From Eggerthella sp. CAG:368 (GTDB lineage: Bacteria > Actinomycetota > Coriobacteriia > Coriobacteriales > Eggerthellaceae), in assembly GCA_000434775.1 (NCBI GenBank), contig FR895493.1, forward strand, positions 121,184 to 142,701: a stretch of DNA of 21,518 nt. The letters run 5' to 3'. The notes under the pieces are model-generated. The model saw only the letters and a program-made list of their open reading frames with translations. It had not been told where the DNA came from and ran no database searches. Position numbers and translations under genes: made by a program. Positions 1 through 7,560 of this stretch are shown here, one piece after another. Every line of letters starts with the position of its first letter. Positions within the stretch are counted from its first letter, which is position 1.

Positions 1-524
1 AAAGGATGACCCTTATGAACAATAACAACCAATCGCTGTTTAAATAAGGGAGTGAATTCAAAACCATTCCCTTTGAATTCGGAAGTAACAGCGAACTCGT
101 CGATTCCTTGCCTTAAGTTAAAGATAAGCTCGTTGGTTGAGCCTTGGTTGATCGCGAGCTCGACCAATGTTCCACGTGTGCGGCGATAGCTCAGCATTGC
201 TTCGGGAAGAAAAGCTGTTCGCACCGATTGGATTGCTCCAAGGCGCACTATTCCAGAAAGACGTCCCCTTCTTTTTTCAAGTTCGATTATTCCCTTTTCG
301 AGCACGCGAAGCGAATCGTCGACATAATTCGAGAAAAGCTTACCTTCATCGGTGAGAACAATGCCGCGACCAGCTTTTCTGAAAAGTTTGCACTCAAGCT
401 CTTCTTCAAGAGTAGCGATGGAATGTGAAAGGGTAGGCTGGGAAATATATAAGTTGCGGGCAGCTTTGGTGTAGCTTTGCGTTTTCGAAAGCTCTCGAAA
501 ATATTGAAGATGAGAAAGATTCAT
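1..524 (-). CDS. LysR-family transcriptional regulator, C-terminus cut by window edge
   Basis: Reading the minus strand from ATG at 524-522 gives an open frame of 174 codons running off the left edge. It starts MNLSHLQYFRELSKTQSY. Residues 1-60 form the LysR winged helix-turn-helix (AARNLYISQPTLSHSI, then LEEELECKLF and the wing RGIVLTDEG). A linker helix follows, and the effector-binding domain begins near residue 90 (GIVRLGAIQSVRTAFLPEAM). The C-terminal half of the usual roughly 300 residues is missing only because the window ends. The gene diverges from the AEC permease at 783, a classic LysR-target arrangement, so that permease is its probable target (inference). The same N-terminal plan, MNLS-L-YFR, is seen in the LysR at 14510, suggesting paralogues. 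Confidence 0.9.
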   Translation of the reverse strand, partial: MNLSHLQYFRELSKTQSYTKAARNLYISQPTLSHSIATLEEELECKLFRKAGRGIVLTDEGKLFSNYVDDSLRVLEKGIIELEKRRGRLSGIVRLGAIQSVRTAFLPEAMLSYRRTRGTLVELAINQGSTNELIFNLRQGIDEFAVTSEFKGNGFEFTPLFKQRLVVIVHKGHP

Positions 525-604
525 TGTTGTCTTATTCTGCTCACGGTTTGTCTGGTGTCTGTTCAAAAAAAGCTAACGAGCTAATTCATAGGTACTTATA
601 GAAA

Positions 605-637
605 TAATGCATAGAAAACACTTTAACATATGCATAA
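605..637. promoter_or_regulatory. Inverted repeat in the LysR/permease divergent interval, candidate operator
   Basis: Two arms, TAATGCATA (605-613) and TATGCATAA (629-637), are inverted with 8 of 9 positions matching. The ATGCAT cores are 23 bp apart, about two helical turns. The site lies between the divergent LysR gene and the permease promoter, where a LysR protein would be expected to bind. The binding role is inference. Confidence 0.4.
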
Positions 638-674
638 TAATACCTGTTTTGTTCTTCAAAACTTCCTATTTCGT

Positions 675-703
675 TTGAGGTTGTTGCACGGCGCTTCTAT
701 AGT
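675..703 (+). promoter_or_regulatory. Sigma-70-type promoter for the AEC permease
   Basis: TTGAGG (675-680), a 17-bp spacer and TATAGT (698-703) match the -35/-10 consensus well. The predicted start near 710 would give a leader of about 70 nt before the ATG at 783. Confidence 0.6.
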
Positions 704-747
704 CATCAACGCACTAAAGAAATGAAAAGCACTACGACCAATAGATT

Positions 748-765
748 TGATCGAATAAACGATCA
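748..765. promoter_or_regulatory. Small perfect inverted repeat upstream of the permease start
   Basis: TGATCG (748-753), a 6-nt AT spacer and CGATCA (760-765) form a perfect 6-bp inverted repeat, ending about 10 nt before the GAGG ribosome-binding site of the permease. It could be an operator or a weak leader hairpin. Confidence 0.3.
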
Positions 766-782
766 GTGAAGCGAAAGAGGAA

Positions 783-1733
783 ATGATGGAAGTTTTTCAA
801 ACTGCTGCTGCGCAAATGGGATTATTGTTTGCGATGATTGCGGTAGGGGCGTTTGCTCGTAAACGCGGTGTTATGAACGATGAGTTCGATTCCAAACTTT
901 CCTTCATTGTCTTAAATATCACCATGCCCTGCATGATTGTGGCTGCTGTTTTGAACAGCACTTCTTTCCCGAGTCTTGATATGGTTTTGGAGATAATTGA
1001 GTGGGGAGCTATTACCTATTTGTTTGTGACGCTTATTGCGGTAATTATTGGTCACTTTGTAAGTTCGAATGATCGCACTCGTGGCACTCTTGAATATCTC
1101 ATGGTGTTCAGTAATGTGTCCGTTATTGGTTTCCCTCTGCTTAATGTTATTTTTGGTCCTGAAGCAGTAGTTTATGGCGCGATTTTCAATATTCCTTCAA
1201 CGCTTGCAATGTGGACTGTTGGTGTTATGCTTCTTTCCAATAAAAAATCGGGTGAAGTGGTTTCGCTTAAAGCACGTCTAAAGAAGCTAGGCATTTCACT
1301 TGTGAGTCCCTGTATGATTTCTTGTGTAGTCTCAGTATTCCTCGTACTCTTTAACGTGACTGATTCAGGCATTGTTTCAAACACCTTTACTACTATCGGA
1401 CAATTCACCTTGCCTGGCGCAATGTTTGTTTTGGGTTCATCGATTGCCAAAAACCCTCTAAAAGATGCGTTTGTGAACTGGAGAGCAATGATTGCAAGCG
1501 TATGCCGCCTTCTTGTTATGCCGCTCGCTTGCTATTTTGTCTTCGGTTTCTTCTTAAACGATCCATTACTGCTCGGTACTATTGTTCTTATTACGGCAAT
1601 GCCTGCGGCATCAAGCGGAATTATGATGTGTATTGATGCCGATGGTGATGTGGAAAGCATGAGCCAGGGAACGTTTTTAACTACGTTTATGTCTATGGGA
1701 ACCATTCCTGCCATGGCGATGCTTTTGGCGTAA
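783..1733 (+). CDS. AEC (auxin efflux carrier) family permease
   Basis: The 316-residue product is strongly hydrophobic, with about ten predicted membrane segments in two halves separated by a polar loop near residues 155-170 (NKKSGEVVSLKARLKKLG). The opening, with LLFAMIAVGAFARKRGVM and FIVLNITMPCMIVAA, and the late AMPAASSGIMM segment are typical of the Mem_trans/AEC family (PF03547). Bacterial members include malonate, malate and other small carboxylate carriers. Length fits the family. Two adjacent ATG codons (783 and 786) follow AGAGG; 783 is used here. A good promoter lies at 675-703, and the divergent LysR gene is the probable regulator (inference). Substrate unknown, but an organic acid is the best guess. 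Confidence 0.88.
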   Translation: MMEVFQTAAAQMGLLFAMIAVGAFARKRGVMNDEFDSKLSFIVLNITMPCMIVAAVLNSTSFPSLDMVLEIIEWGAITYLFVTLIAVIIGHFVSSNDRTRGTLEYLMVFSNVSVIGFPLLNVIFGPEAVVYGAIFNIPSTLAMWTVGVMLLSNKKSGEVVSLKARLKKLGISLVSPCMISCVVSVFLVLFNVTDSGIVSNTFTTIGQFTLPGAMFVLGSSIAKNPLKDAFVNWRAMIASVCRLLVMPLACYFVFGFFLNDPLLLGTIVLITAMPAASSGIMMCIDADGDVESMSQGTFLTTFMSMGTIPAMAMLLA

Positions 1734-1750
1734 GAAATCTAACTAAAACA

Positions 1751-1775
1751 AAACCCCATCCAAAGGATGGGGTTT
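1751..1775 (-). terminator. Rho-independent terminator, best fit for the tRNA-Leu transcript
   Basis: A perfect 11-bp stem, AAACCCCATCC (1751-1761) and GGATGGGGTTT (1765-1775), has a 3-nt loop. On the minus strand it is followed by TTTTGTTTTAG, so it terminates the tRNA gene. It may also stop permease transcripts coming from the left, although the plus-strand U-tract is short. Confidence 0.8.
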
Positions 1776-1786
1776 GAGTAGCTAAC

Positions 1787-1870
1787 TGGTGCCCGAGGCG
1801 AGATTTGAACTCGCACGTCTTTCGACAACGGTTTTTGAGACCGCCGCGTCTGCCGTTCCGCCACTCGGGC
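1787..1870 (-). tRNA. tRNA-Leu (anticodon CAA)
   Basis: The minus strand folds as a class II tRNA. The acceptor stem is GCCCGAG paired with CTCGGGC, followed by encoded ACCA at 1787-1790. The anticodon stem GCGGT/ACCGT holds the loop CTCAAAA, so the anticodon is CAA, which reads UUG leucine codons. A long variable arm (TGTCGAAAGACG region) and a T-loop GTTCAAATC are present. The gene stands alone with its own promoter (1881-1909) and terminator (1751-1775). Confidence 0.95.
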
Positions 1871-1880
1871 GCAGGAGCAA

Positions 1881-1909
1881 ATTATAGAGCATTTTTTCTA
1901 GATAGCCAA
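1881..1909 (-). promoter_or_regulatory. Promoter of tRNA-Leu
   Basis: On the minus strand, TTGGCT (1909-1904), exactly 17 bp and a perfect TATAAT (1886-1881) precede the tRNA 5' end by 10 nt. Confidence 0.75.
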
Positions 1910-1929
1910 GGAGAAATAAAAAACTCTCT

Positions 1930-1935
1930 TATAAT
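1930..1935 (+). promoter_or_regulatory. -10 box of the aminotransferase operon
   Basis: A perfect TATAAT followed by GG lies 48 nt before the chosen aminotransferase start. No good -35 box is visible 16-18 bp upstream, where the divergent tRNA promoter sits. The expected transcription start near 1942 leaves little leader for the upstream TTG at 1951 and supports the ATG at 1984. Confidence 0.5.
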
Positions 1936-1983
1936 GGAGAAATTCAACGGTTGATTCAGTCTTTGAAAGAAGTGAAACGCACG

Positions 1984-3168
1984 ATGATCAATGAAACTAT
2001 GTATGGTTTAGGTAATGCTCCTTCGGCTATCCGTGAGTTGTTCGCCTACGGCTTAGAGCGTAAGGCGGAAATTGGCGAAGATAAGGTGTTCGACTTTAGT
2101 ATCGGCAATCCTTCGGTACCTGCTCCAGACAAAGTTGCTCAGGTTATCAAAAAGCTTGCTGATGAGCCACCAGCACAGCTTCATGCGTATTCTCAGGCTT
2201 CTGGTTTAGATTCAACCAAGACAGCCATCGCAGAAAACTTAAATCGTCGTTATGGTACAGATTACACTGCTGCAAACTTTTACCTTACCTATGGCGCAGC
2301 CGCATGCTTATCCGCATGCTTCACCGCTCTTATGGTTCCAGGGGACGAAGTCATCGTTATCTCTCCTTATTTTCCTGAATATCGAGTCTGGATTGAATTT
2401 GCACAAGGAAAGTGCGTTGAAGTACCTGCTCGTACTGACAATTTCCAAATTGACATCGATGCGCTAAAGGCTGCTATCACTGATCGTACGAAAGCAATCG
2501 TAATCAATACGCCTAACAATCCTGTGGGTGTTGTGTATACGCGTGAAACGCTTGAGACTCTCGCGGCGCTTCTTCGCGAAGAGCAGGAGGCTCGTGGTCA
2601 TGACATCTATCTAATTTCCGATGAACCATATCGCGAACTTGTATATGACGGCATTGAAGTTCCCTGGGTTCCTTCAATTTATGAGAACACCTTGGTGTGC
2701 TACTCCTGGTCAAAGTCTCTTTCGCTTCCGGGCGACCGCATTGGATACGTTTTGGTTCCCAATAGCGTAGCCAATCACGAGCGTGTTTATTTCGCTGTTG
2801 CAGGTGCCGGTCGTTCGCTTGGCTATATTTGTGCCCCTGTATTTTTCCAGCGTGTTATTGCAGAATGCGTTGATGAACCTACCAATGTTGAAGCATACGC
2901 TCATAACCGCGCATTGCTCACGGAAGGCTTATCGAAGCTTGGCTATGAATATATTGCTCCTGATGGAGCTTTCTATCTGTGGATCAAGGCTCTTGAAGAT
3001 GATGCTCAGGCATTTTCTGATAAGGCAAAAGAGCACGAATTGCTTCTGGTTCCTTCCGATAGTTTTGGCGTAACGGGTTGGGTTCGTGCTGGCTATTGCA
3101 TTGATTCGAAAACAATCGAAGACGCTATGCCTGCCTTTGCTGCCTTGAAGGCAGATTACGACGCTTAA
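1984..3168 (+). CDS. Pyridoxal-phosphate-dependent aminotransferase (class I/II fold)
   Basis: The 394-residue product is a fold-type I aminotransferase that transfers an amino group between an amino acid and a 2-oxo acid in the cytoplasm. Visible landmarks are FDFSIGNPSVPAPD near the N-terminus, YLTYGAAACLSACF for cofactor binding, INTPNNPVG (Asn near residue 178), LISDEPYREL (Asp near 213) and YSWSKSLSLPGDRIGY with the PLP-binding Lys at about residue 244. Similar proteins start M-NE-MY-LG, which supports ATG 1984 over the TTG at 1951; AAAGAAG lies upstream. The substrate is not readable; aspartate- or alanine-type aminotransferase are both possible. The HAD gene follows after 11 nt, so the two are probably one operon. 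Confidence 0.92.
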   Translation: MINETMYGLGNAPSAIRELFAYGLERKAEIGEDKVFDFSIGNPSVPAPDKVAQVIKKLADEPPAQLHAYSQASGLDSTKTAIAENLNRRYGTDYTAANFYLTYGAAACLSACFTALMVPGDEVIVISPYFPEYRVWIEFAQGKCVEVPARTDNFQIDIDALKAAITDRTKAIVINTPNNPVGVVYTRETLETLAALLREEQEARGHDIYLISDEPYRELVYDGIEVPWVPSIYENTLVCYSWSKSLSLPGDRIGYVLVPNSVANHERVYFAVAGAGRSLGYICAPVFFQRVIAECVDEPTNVEAYAHNRALLTEGLSKLGYEYIAPDGAFYLWIKALEDDAQAFSDKAKEHELLLVPSDSFGVTGWVRAGYCIDSKTIEDAMPAFAALKADYDA

Positions 3169-3179
3169 AGGTTACGCGT

Positions 3180-3944
3180 GTGTCAGAACAGGTAAACAAT
3201 CAAGGCAAACAAAAACAATCGAACGCTCAGGCTCCTCTTGTTAAAGAGGACCTGCGCGTTATAGAGGGTGTTCCTTTCATAACGGGGGCAATTTTTGATT
3301 GCGACGGCACGCTGCTCGATTCGCTCGATGCGTGGCGCGGCATCGAGGGTGTGCTTGCTCATGAAGCCGGTGTGGAAGTGTCTACAGAAGAACGCGCTCT
3401 GTTCACTACGTTTACTATTCCTGAGGTAGCGACGTATTTTCACGAAGTCTATGCGCTCGGAAAAAATGTTTCCGCTGTTCAGGATCTCATTAACGAATAC
3501 ATGATGAATTACTATCACAACGAGGCCACACTGCTTCCGGGCGTGAGAGTGTTTCTTGAGTCGTGCGCACGAGCTAATGTTGCTATGAGTGTGGCTTCCT
3601 CGAGTGCTTCTGCATATCTTGAGGCAGGGCTTACAGGTACGGGTATTCGTGAATATTTTTCGGCTGTGGTTTCGGTCGATGATGTGGGAGCTTCAAAGCG
3701 CGAACCGCGCATTTTTAATTATTCTCGTGAACTTATAGGAACGCCTAAAGCTACTACATGGGGCTTTGAAGATTCTGTTTATGCCATGAATACTTTACAT
3801 GCTGCGGGGTATCCAGTTTTAGGACTGTATGACGAAGGCGAAAAAATAACTTTCACTGAGCTACAAAGCATTGCTGATCTCTCCATTAGAAGTTTCGATG
3901 AAGTAAGGATTTCTCCGGATGGGTTGTTTGTCTCCCTTCTTTGA
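3180..3944 (+). CDS. HAD-superfamily hydrolase, beta-phosphoglucomutase/phosphatase-like
   Basis: The 254-residue cytoplasmic protein has all four HAD motifs: FDCDGTLLDS (nucleophile Asp40, Asp42), the Ser cluster in MSVASSSAS (about 137-143), SKREPRIF (Lys173) and the acidic GFEDSVYAM (Glu197/Asp198). A helical cap lies between motifs I and II, typical of subfamily I phosphatases and phosphoglucomutases. About 30 polar residues precede the fold (MSEQVNNQGKQKQSNAQ), an unusual N-terminal extension. The start is GTG at 3180, placed 9 nt after AAAGG. It is co-transcribed with the aminotransferase. The substrate is unknown; a phosphorylated sugar or metabolite is likely from the family. Confidence 0.88.
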   Translation: MSEQVNNQGKQKQSNAQAPLVKEDLRVIEGVPFITGAIFDCDGTLLDSLDAWRGIEGVLAHEAGVEVSTEERALFTTFTIPEVATYFHEVYALGKNVSAVQDLINEYMMNYYHNEATLLPGVRVFLESCARANVAMSVASSSASAYLEAGLTGTGIREYFSAVVSVDDVGASKREPRIFNYSRELIGTPKATTWGFEDSVYAMNTLHAAGYPVLGLYDEGEKITFTELQSIADLSIRSFDEVRISPDGLFVSLL

Positions 3945-4024
3945 TGTTGCTTCTAAATATTTAAAGATTCAGAACCCCTCAAAACCTCACGATAAGAAAT
4001 GCGGTTTCCCGTCATCTCTTATTA

Positions 4025-4765
4025 CTACTCATTATCGATGAGTAATTTTTGCATGATTATTCGACTGTCTTTTTTTACCGCATCAATATCGATAGGCTTT
4101 GCGGCAAGGGCGGGGAGAACAGCAAGCGCTGCCATGTGACCAATGTCTTCAGGAGTGTGGTTGCGTACCTGGTATCCCGAGGATTCTAGAATTAGCTCAC
4201 CGCGTTGTTTTGCATGGAAGTGGTGCTGAAGCCCTTCAATAATAGAAAGAATAGTAACAGCGCGTTCATCAGCGCTACATTCAATAAATTCTCCCTTTTG
4301 TATCCCTTTTTCGATTACTTCAACCATGGCTTGATAAAACTCACGATAGCACTCGAAGAGGGATACAAATCGTTCTGGGTTGTCGTGAGCAAGAGATTCG
4401 AGTTCAAAGAAATCGAAGGGGAGCTCACATTCTTTAGTTACATCACTCACAATGAGCGAATAGAGCTTTACTGTTTCTGAGGCCTGAATAGTTTTGGTGT
4501 AATTAACGAAGTGTTTGAGGTTGTCGAAATTAAAAATACATTCAAGAATAGCTTCTTTTGAAGGAAACCAGTAATATAGCGAAGACTGATCAAGCCCAAT
4601 TTGACGAGCAATTTCGCTGAGTGAAGTTTTGGCATATCCGCGTTCTTGAAATAATTTTATGGCAGTAGCAATGATGTGCTCACGTGGGTTTGCTCCCTTG
4701 GTTCCTGCTTTGCGCGGTCTTCCTCGGCGCTTTGCGGGAGCGTTTTCATTAGGCTTTGTATCCAT
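4025..4765 (-). CDS. TetR-family transcriptional regulator
   Basis: The 246-residue product has an N-terminal TetR HTH at about residues 28-75 (IATAIKLFQERGYAKTSLSEIA, then LDQSSLYYWFPSKEAIL) and a helical ligand-binding C-terminal domain. The first 26 residues are basic and contain RRGRPRK, an AT-hook-like tract. The ATG at 4765 is preferred over the upstream in-frame ATG at 4795 because AAAGGAG (4777-4771) sits 5 nt before it. No obvious target gene is divergent; the next gene upstream, the YvlD-like gene, is on the same strand. Self-regulation or control of a distant efflux or membrane function is possible. It is convergent with the HAD gene. Confidence 0.9.
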   Translation of the reverse strand: MDTKPNENAPAKRRGRPRKAGTKGANPREHIIATAIKLFQERGYAKTSLSEIARQIGLDQSSLYYWFPSKEAILECIFNFDNLKHFVNYTKTIQASETVKLYSLIVSDVTKECELPFDFFELESLAHDNPERFVSLFECYREFYQAMVEVIEKGIQKGEFIECSADERAVTILSIIEGLQHHFHAKQRGELILESSGYQVRNHTPEDIGHMAALAVLPALAAKPIDIDAVKKDSRIIMQKLLIDNE

Positions 4766-4809
4766 ATGCGCTCCTTTGGTAACAAGGCATTTCAACGTTA
4801 GCCATTATC

Positions 4810-4838
4810 AAAATACGACACGAAACTACTGAAAATAC
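4810..4838. promoter_or_regulatory. Direct repeats upstream of the TetR gene
   Basis: AAAATAC occurs at 4810-4816 and 4832-4838, a 22-bp period of about two helical turns, within AT-rich DNA 45-73 bp before the TetR start codon. This is a possible self-operator, but the repeats are short and AT-rich, so chance is possible. Confidence 0.2.
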
Positions 4839-4997
4839 TATTCTACTTAACAATACCTTATCAGGGTGCAGAGCTTAGTTAAAACTTGGTGTTCGTTTGA
4901 TGAAAAAGGCAGGGGAGATGCTATGTATGCACACCACCTTTCCCTTTGTTAGTTTGAATGAGAACGAAGCAAATGAATGGCAGGAACCCATCGAGGT

Positions 4998-5369
4998 TTA
5001 GTCGCTGGCGCCGAGCAAGCCATTAAGAATGCTTGAAACGATTGAAATAATAATGCTGGCAATAAAGCCTGAGGCAAAAGAATCAATATGAAAGCCTACA
5101 TTAAAAAGCGCGTTACCAATTCCTGCGGCGATATAGAGCAGGAAGGTATTAATAACAAGATAAAACACGCCTAGGGTAAGAACCGAAATTGGTAAGCCAA
5201 TTAATTGAAGAATCGGTTTAATGGAAATATTCAAAAGGGCAATAATCAAAGCAACGATGGCTATTTCGGCCCAAGAATTGTCGGTTGAAATAACATTAAT
5301 ACCAGGAACAATCCAAATGGCAACGGCGACGGCAACGAAGATGCCAATGAAGCGCAAAAAGAAATTCAT
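4998..5369 (-). CDS. YvlD-type small membrane protein (phage holin family 4 superfamily)
   Basis: This 123-residue protein is almost entirely hydrophobic, with four predicted membrane helices: FFLRFIGIFVAVAVAIWIV, the IAIVALIIALLNISI segment, LGVFYLVINTFLLYIA and the FIASIIISIVSSIL segment. The conserved ALLN-SIKPIL-LIGLPI-VLTLG-F-LVIN pattern identifies the family PF04020, best known from Bacillus YvlD. The family name mentions phage holins, but members are chromosomal envelope proteins and no phage genes are nearby. GAGGATC precedes the ATG by 7 nt. Function is unknown; a role in the envelope stress response is suggested for relatives. It is divergent from tilS. Confidence 0.85.
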   Translation of the reverse strand: MNFFLRFIGIFVAVAVAIWIVPGINVISTDNSWAEIAIVALIIALLNISIKPILQLIGLPISVLTLGVFYLVINTFLLYIAAGIGNALFNVGFHIDSFASGFIASIIISIVSSILNGLLGASD

Positions 5370-5494
5370 AAAAGATCCTCGATTACGTAGGCGAATGATT
5401 ACAATTAACTTACAAACTCTCCGGGGCTTTTACAAGGTTTTAGGGGGAATGTTTCCTCATTGTAATGGTTATGAGAATAGTCGAGGTGTCCATC

Positions 5495-6598
5495 ATGATT
5501 CATGCAGTCGAGCAAACAATTTTAAAACATACGCTTTGTTCTCCTGCAACGCCTGTTGTGGCTATGGTTTCAGGAGGCTCCGATTCAACGGCTCTCGCAT
5601 ATCTTGTTCACGATCTACATGAGCAGGGCCTTGTGGGACAGCCTGCTATTCTTCATGTGAATCATATGCTTCGTGGAGAAGAGGCCTACGAAGACCAAGC
5701 TTTTGTAGAGTCGCTCGCAAACTTTCTTAAAATTCCTTTTTTCGCTTGCGAAATTGATGTGGCAGAAGTGGCTCGTTATTCAGGGGGAAACATTGAAGCT
5801 ATTGGCCGCCATGAACGCTACCTTGCCGCCTACGAAGCACTGGAAAGTCTTTGTCGTCATGTTGCAGTGCCAATTTCGGAAGGGCGCATTCTTACTGCTC
5901 ATACACAAGATGATCGCGTAGAGAATTTTTATATGCGTTCCATCAAAGGAACGGGTCCTGGGGGTTTTCGCTCTATGCTGTATCAAAATGGTCCTGTGGT
6001 TCGTCCTTGCTTGGACGTTTCGCGCCAAGATTTGCGAAATTTCTTGTTGGATCGTGCGCGCGACGATAACGCAGTTGTATACGATGCGGCGGGAAACTTG
6101 TGGCGCGAAGACGCCACCAATGCCCATACTGATCGATTCCGCTCCTATGTTCGTCACGAAATAATTCCGTTGGCAAAAGAGAAAAACGTTCAGTTGCTTG
6201 ATACGCTATGTAGAACCATGAATCTTATTGCTGACGAAGACGATTTTCTGAACGATCTTGCTCATCGGGCATACGAGGAACACTTGGAATGGATTGGAAC
6301 AGGCGATGAAGAAGAGGGAACGCTGCAAGGATGCAAGCTTTCTCCAGCGTTTGGAAATATTGGAAAGCCGCTGCAGCGCCGTGTTGTTTTGGCCTTGCTC
6401 AAGGTTTTTCTTGGGGAAGAAGCTCGCATAGAAACTACTTCGATTGAGGCAGTGCTTGCTGCTTTTGATGAAGAGGGTACTCCGAAAAGCGGATACGTGA
6501 TCAATATTCAGGGAGATCTTGCAGTGAGCTCGAACAAAAAAGGAGTACTTGTTGAGCCAATGGCAGTATTTCGTGCGCGAAGAAAACGCAGCAAGTAA
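5495..6598 (+). CDS. tilS: tRNA(Ile)-lysidine synthetase
   Basis: TilS attaches lysine to C34 of the tRNA-Ile(CAU) anticodon using ATP, so the tRNA reads AUA and accepts isoleucine. It is cytoplasmic and normally essential. The ATP-pyrophosphatase P-loop is SGGSDS (residues 26-31), followed by LHVNHMLRGEEAYED, and the family motif around ILTAHTQDDRVENFYMRSIKGTG is clear. A helical TilS-specific region follows to residue 367. ATG 5495 is preferred because AGGTG (5484-5488) lies 6 nt upstream; ATGs at 5465 and 5471 in the same frame have no good ribosome-binding site. It opens the plus-strand housekeeping run through birA. Confidence 0.93.
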   Translation: MIHAVEQTILKHTLCSPATPVVAMVSGGSDSTALAYLVHDLHEQGLVGQPAILHVNHMLRGEEAYEDQAFVESLANFLKIPFFACEIDVAEVARYSGGNIEAIGRHERYLAAYEALESLCRHVAVPISEGRILTAHTQDDRVENFYMRSIKGTGPGGFRSMLYQNGPVVRPCLDVSRQDLRNFLLDRARDDNAVVYDAAGNLWREDATNAHTDRFRSYVRHEIIPLAKEKNVQLLDTLCRTMNLIADEDDFLNDLAHRAYEEHLEWIGTGDEEEGTLQGCKLSPAFGNIGKPLQRRVVLALLKVFLGEEARIETTSIEAVLAAFDEEGTPKSGYVINIQGDLAVSSNKKGVLVEPMAVFRARRKRSK

Positions 6599-6645
6599 TA
6601 AGATGGCGTCATAACAAATTAGAAAGAACGCTAGGGAGATACTTA

Positions 6646-7359
6646 ATGTCTGAAAATATTCCAGAAGCAGCTATTCCTATCAACGTTATTCTTGCGTCGA
6701 AGAGTCCTCGTAGAAAGCAATTGCTCGAAGAGGCGGGAGTAAAGTTTGTTGTCTATACCGGAACGTCTGAGGTTGATGAATCCCTTGAGCCTGACATGAA
6801 AAATGACCCTAAAGAGGCCGTAAAAAAGCTTGCAGAACGTAAGGCCGGAGCTGTTGTCCAAGATATCCTTGCTCAAAACCCTGCTGGTATGGGTATCGTA
6901 ATCGGGGCGGATACCACGGTTGTGCTCGATGGCGAAATGCTTGGAAAGCCCTATAGCGCCGATCATGCGCGTGAGATGTTAGGTAAGCTTTCAGGTCGCA
7001 CTCATGAAGTAATTACGGGTGTGTCTGTTTGGATGATTATGCTCAATGAGTCTGAAGAAAAAGGCGGAGGCGGTAACGTTTCTCTTGGGTTTAGGTCTTT
7101 TACTGAATCGAGCTTTGTGACATTTAAAGAGCTTACACCTGAGGTAATCAACGCTTATGTCGCAACAGGAGAGACTATCGATAAGGCAGGCGCTTACGGT
7201 ATTCAAGGCAAAGGTGCCGAACTTGTCGAAAAATACGAGGGCGACTACAACAATATTGTTGGACTTCCTGTCGATACGCTTCTGAAGAATTTTCCTGATT
7301 TGCTAACTCCCTATCTTGAGGTGCAGGTAGTTTCTTCGGATGAAAAAGCAGAAGAATAA
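6646..7359 (+). CDS. maf: Maf-family nucleoside triphosphate pyrophosphatase
   Basis: Maf proteins hydrolyse non-canonical or pyrimidine nucleoside triphosphates to monophosphates, cleaning the nucleotide pool. The substrate-binding signature is ILASKSPRRKQLLEEAG (residues 10-26). GADTTVVLDGEMLGKP (about 87-102), SGRTHEVITGV and AGAYGIQGKGAELVEKYEGD are all conserved. The protein is 237 residues against about 190-200 usual. The excess is a Gly/Glu-rich insert (MLNESEEKGGGGNVSLGF, about 130-147) and a 15-residue acidic tail. GGGAG precedes the ATG. It lies 47 nt after tilS and is probably co-transcribed. Confidence 0.93.
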   Translation: MSENIPEAAIPINVILASKSPRRKQLLEEAGVKFVVYTGTSEVDESLEPDMKNDPKEAVKKLAERKAGAVVQDILAQNPAGMGIVIGADTTVVLDGEMLGKPYSADHAREMLGKLSGRTHEVITGVSVWMIMLNESEEKGGGGNVSLGFRSFTESSFVTFKELTPEVINAYVATGETIDKAGAYGIQGKGAELVEKYEGDYNNIVGLPVDTLLKNFPDLLTPYLEVQVVSSDEKAEE

Positions 7360-7560
7360 ACTTTTGCGAATATGCTCGAAGGGCAAGAAAAGGTACTTAA
7401 CAGGAGAAATGACCTCCTGAGCGGTGGACGTTTCTTTTGCTTTGGTGAAGATTTATTGCAAAAGAATTACGCTTTTGTGTGCGTCAATGCGTGAAAAGGT
7501 GCCTTTTGATACACTATTCTGCGCATTACCTACATCCAGTTGGGTAGGAAAGGAATAGGA
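7360..7560 (+). other. maf-hpt interval with a small hairpin and possible weak promoter
   Basis: CAGGAG (7401-7406) and CTCCTG (7414-7419) form a 6-bp hairpin with a 7-nt loop. A longer-loop pairing, CTTTTGC (7434-7440) with GCAAAAG (7458-7464), follows. Neither has a U-tract. TACACT at 7510-7515 could be a weak -10 for hpt. No known riboswitch pattern was recognised. Confidence 0.3.

Noticed and set aside
144..428. Plus-strand open frame of 94 codons at the left edge
   Set aside because: It lies wholly antisense to the partial LysR gene, whose minus-strand translation is unmistakable.
3945..4024. Terminator between the convergent HAD and TetR genes
   Set aside because: The only pairing (AAACCTCA with TGCGGTTT, one mismatch) is weak and lacks a U-tract on the plus strand.
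4900..5001. Small plus-strand frame (24-33 codons, several possible starts, AGGGGAG upstream of ATG 4927) ending over the YvlD-like stop
   Set aside because: Very short, no recognisable features, multiple equivalent starts; no support beyond a passable ribosome-binding site.
4998..5369. Prophage holin
   Set aside because: The family name mentions holins, but the protein is YvlD-like, stands among chromosomal genes and has no lysis or phage neighbours.
5221..5622. Plus-strand frame overlapping the YvlD-like gene and the start of tilS
   Set aside because: It is a shadow frame antisense to one well-supported gene and out of frame with the other.
7360..7560. Purine or PRPP riboswitch before hpt
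   Set aside because: Only small hairpins are visible; no conserved aptamer pattern was recognised.
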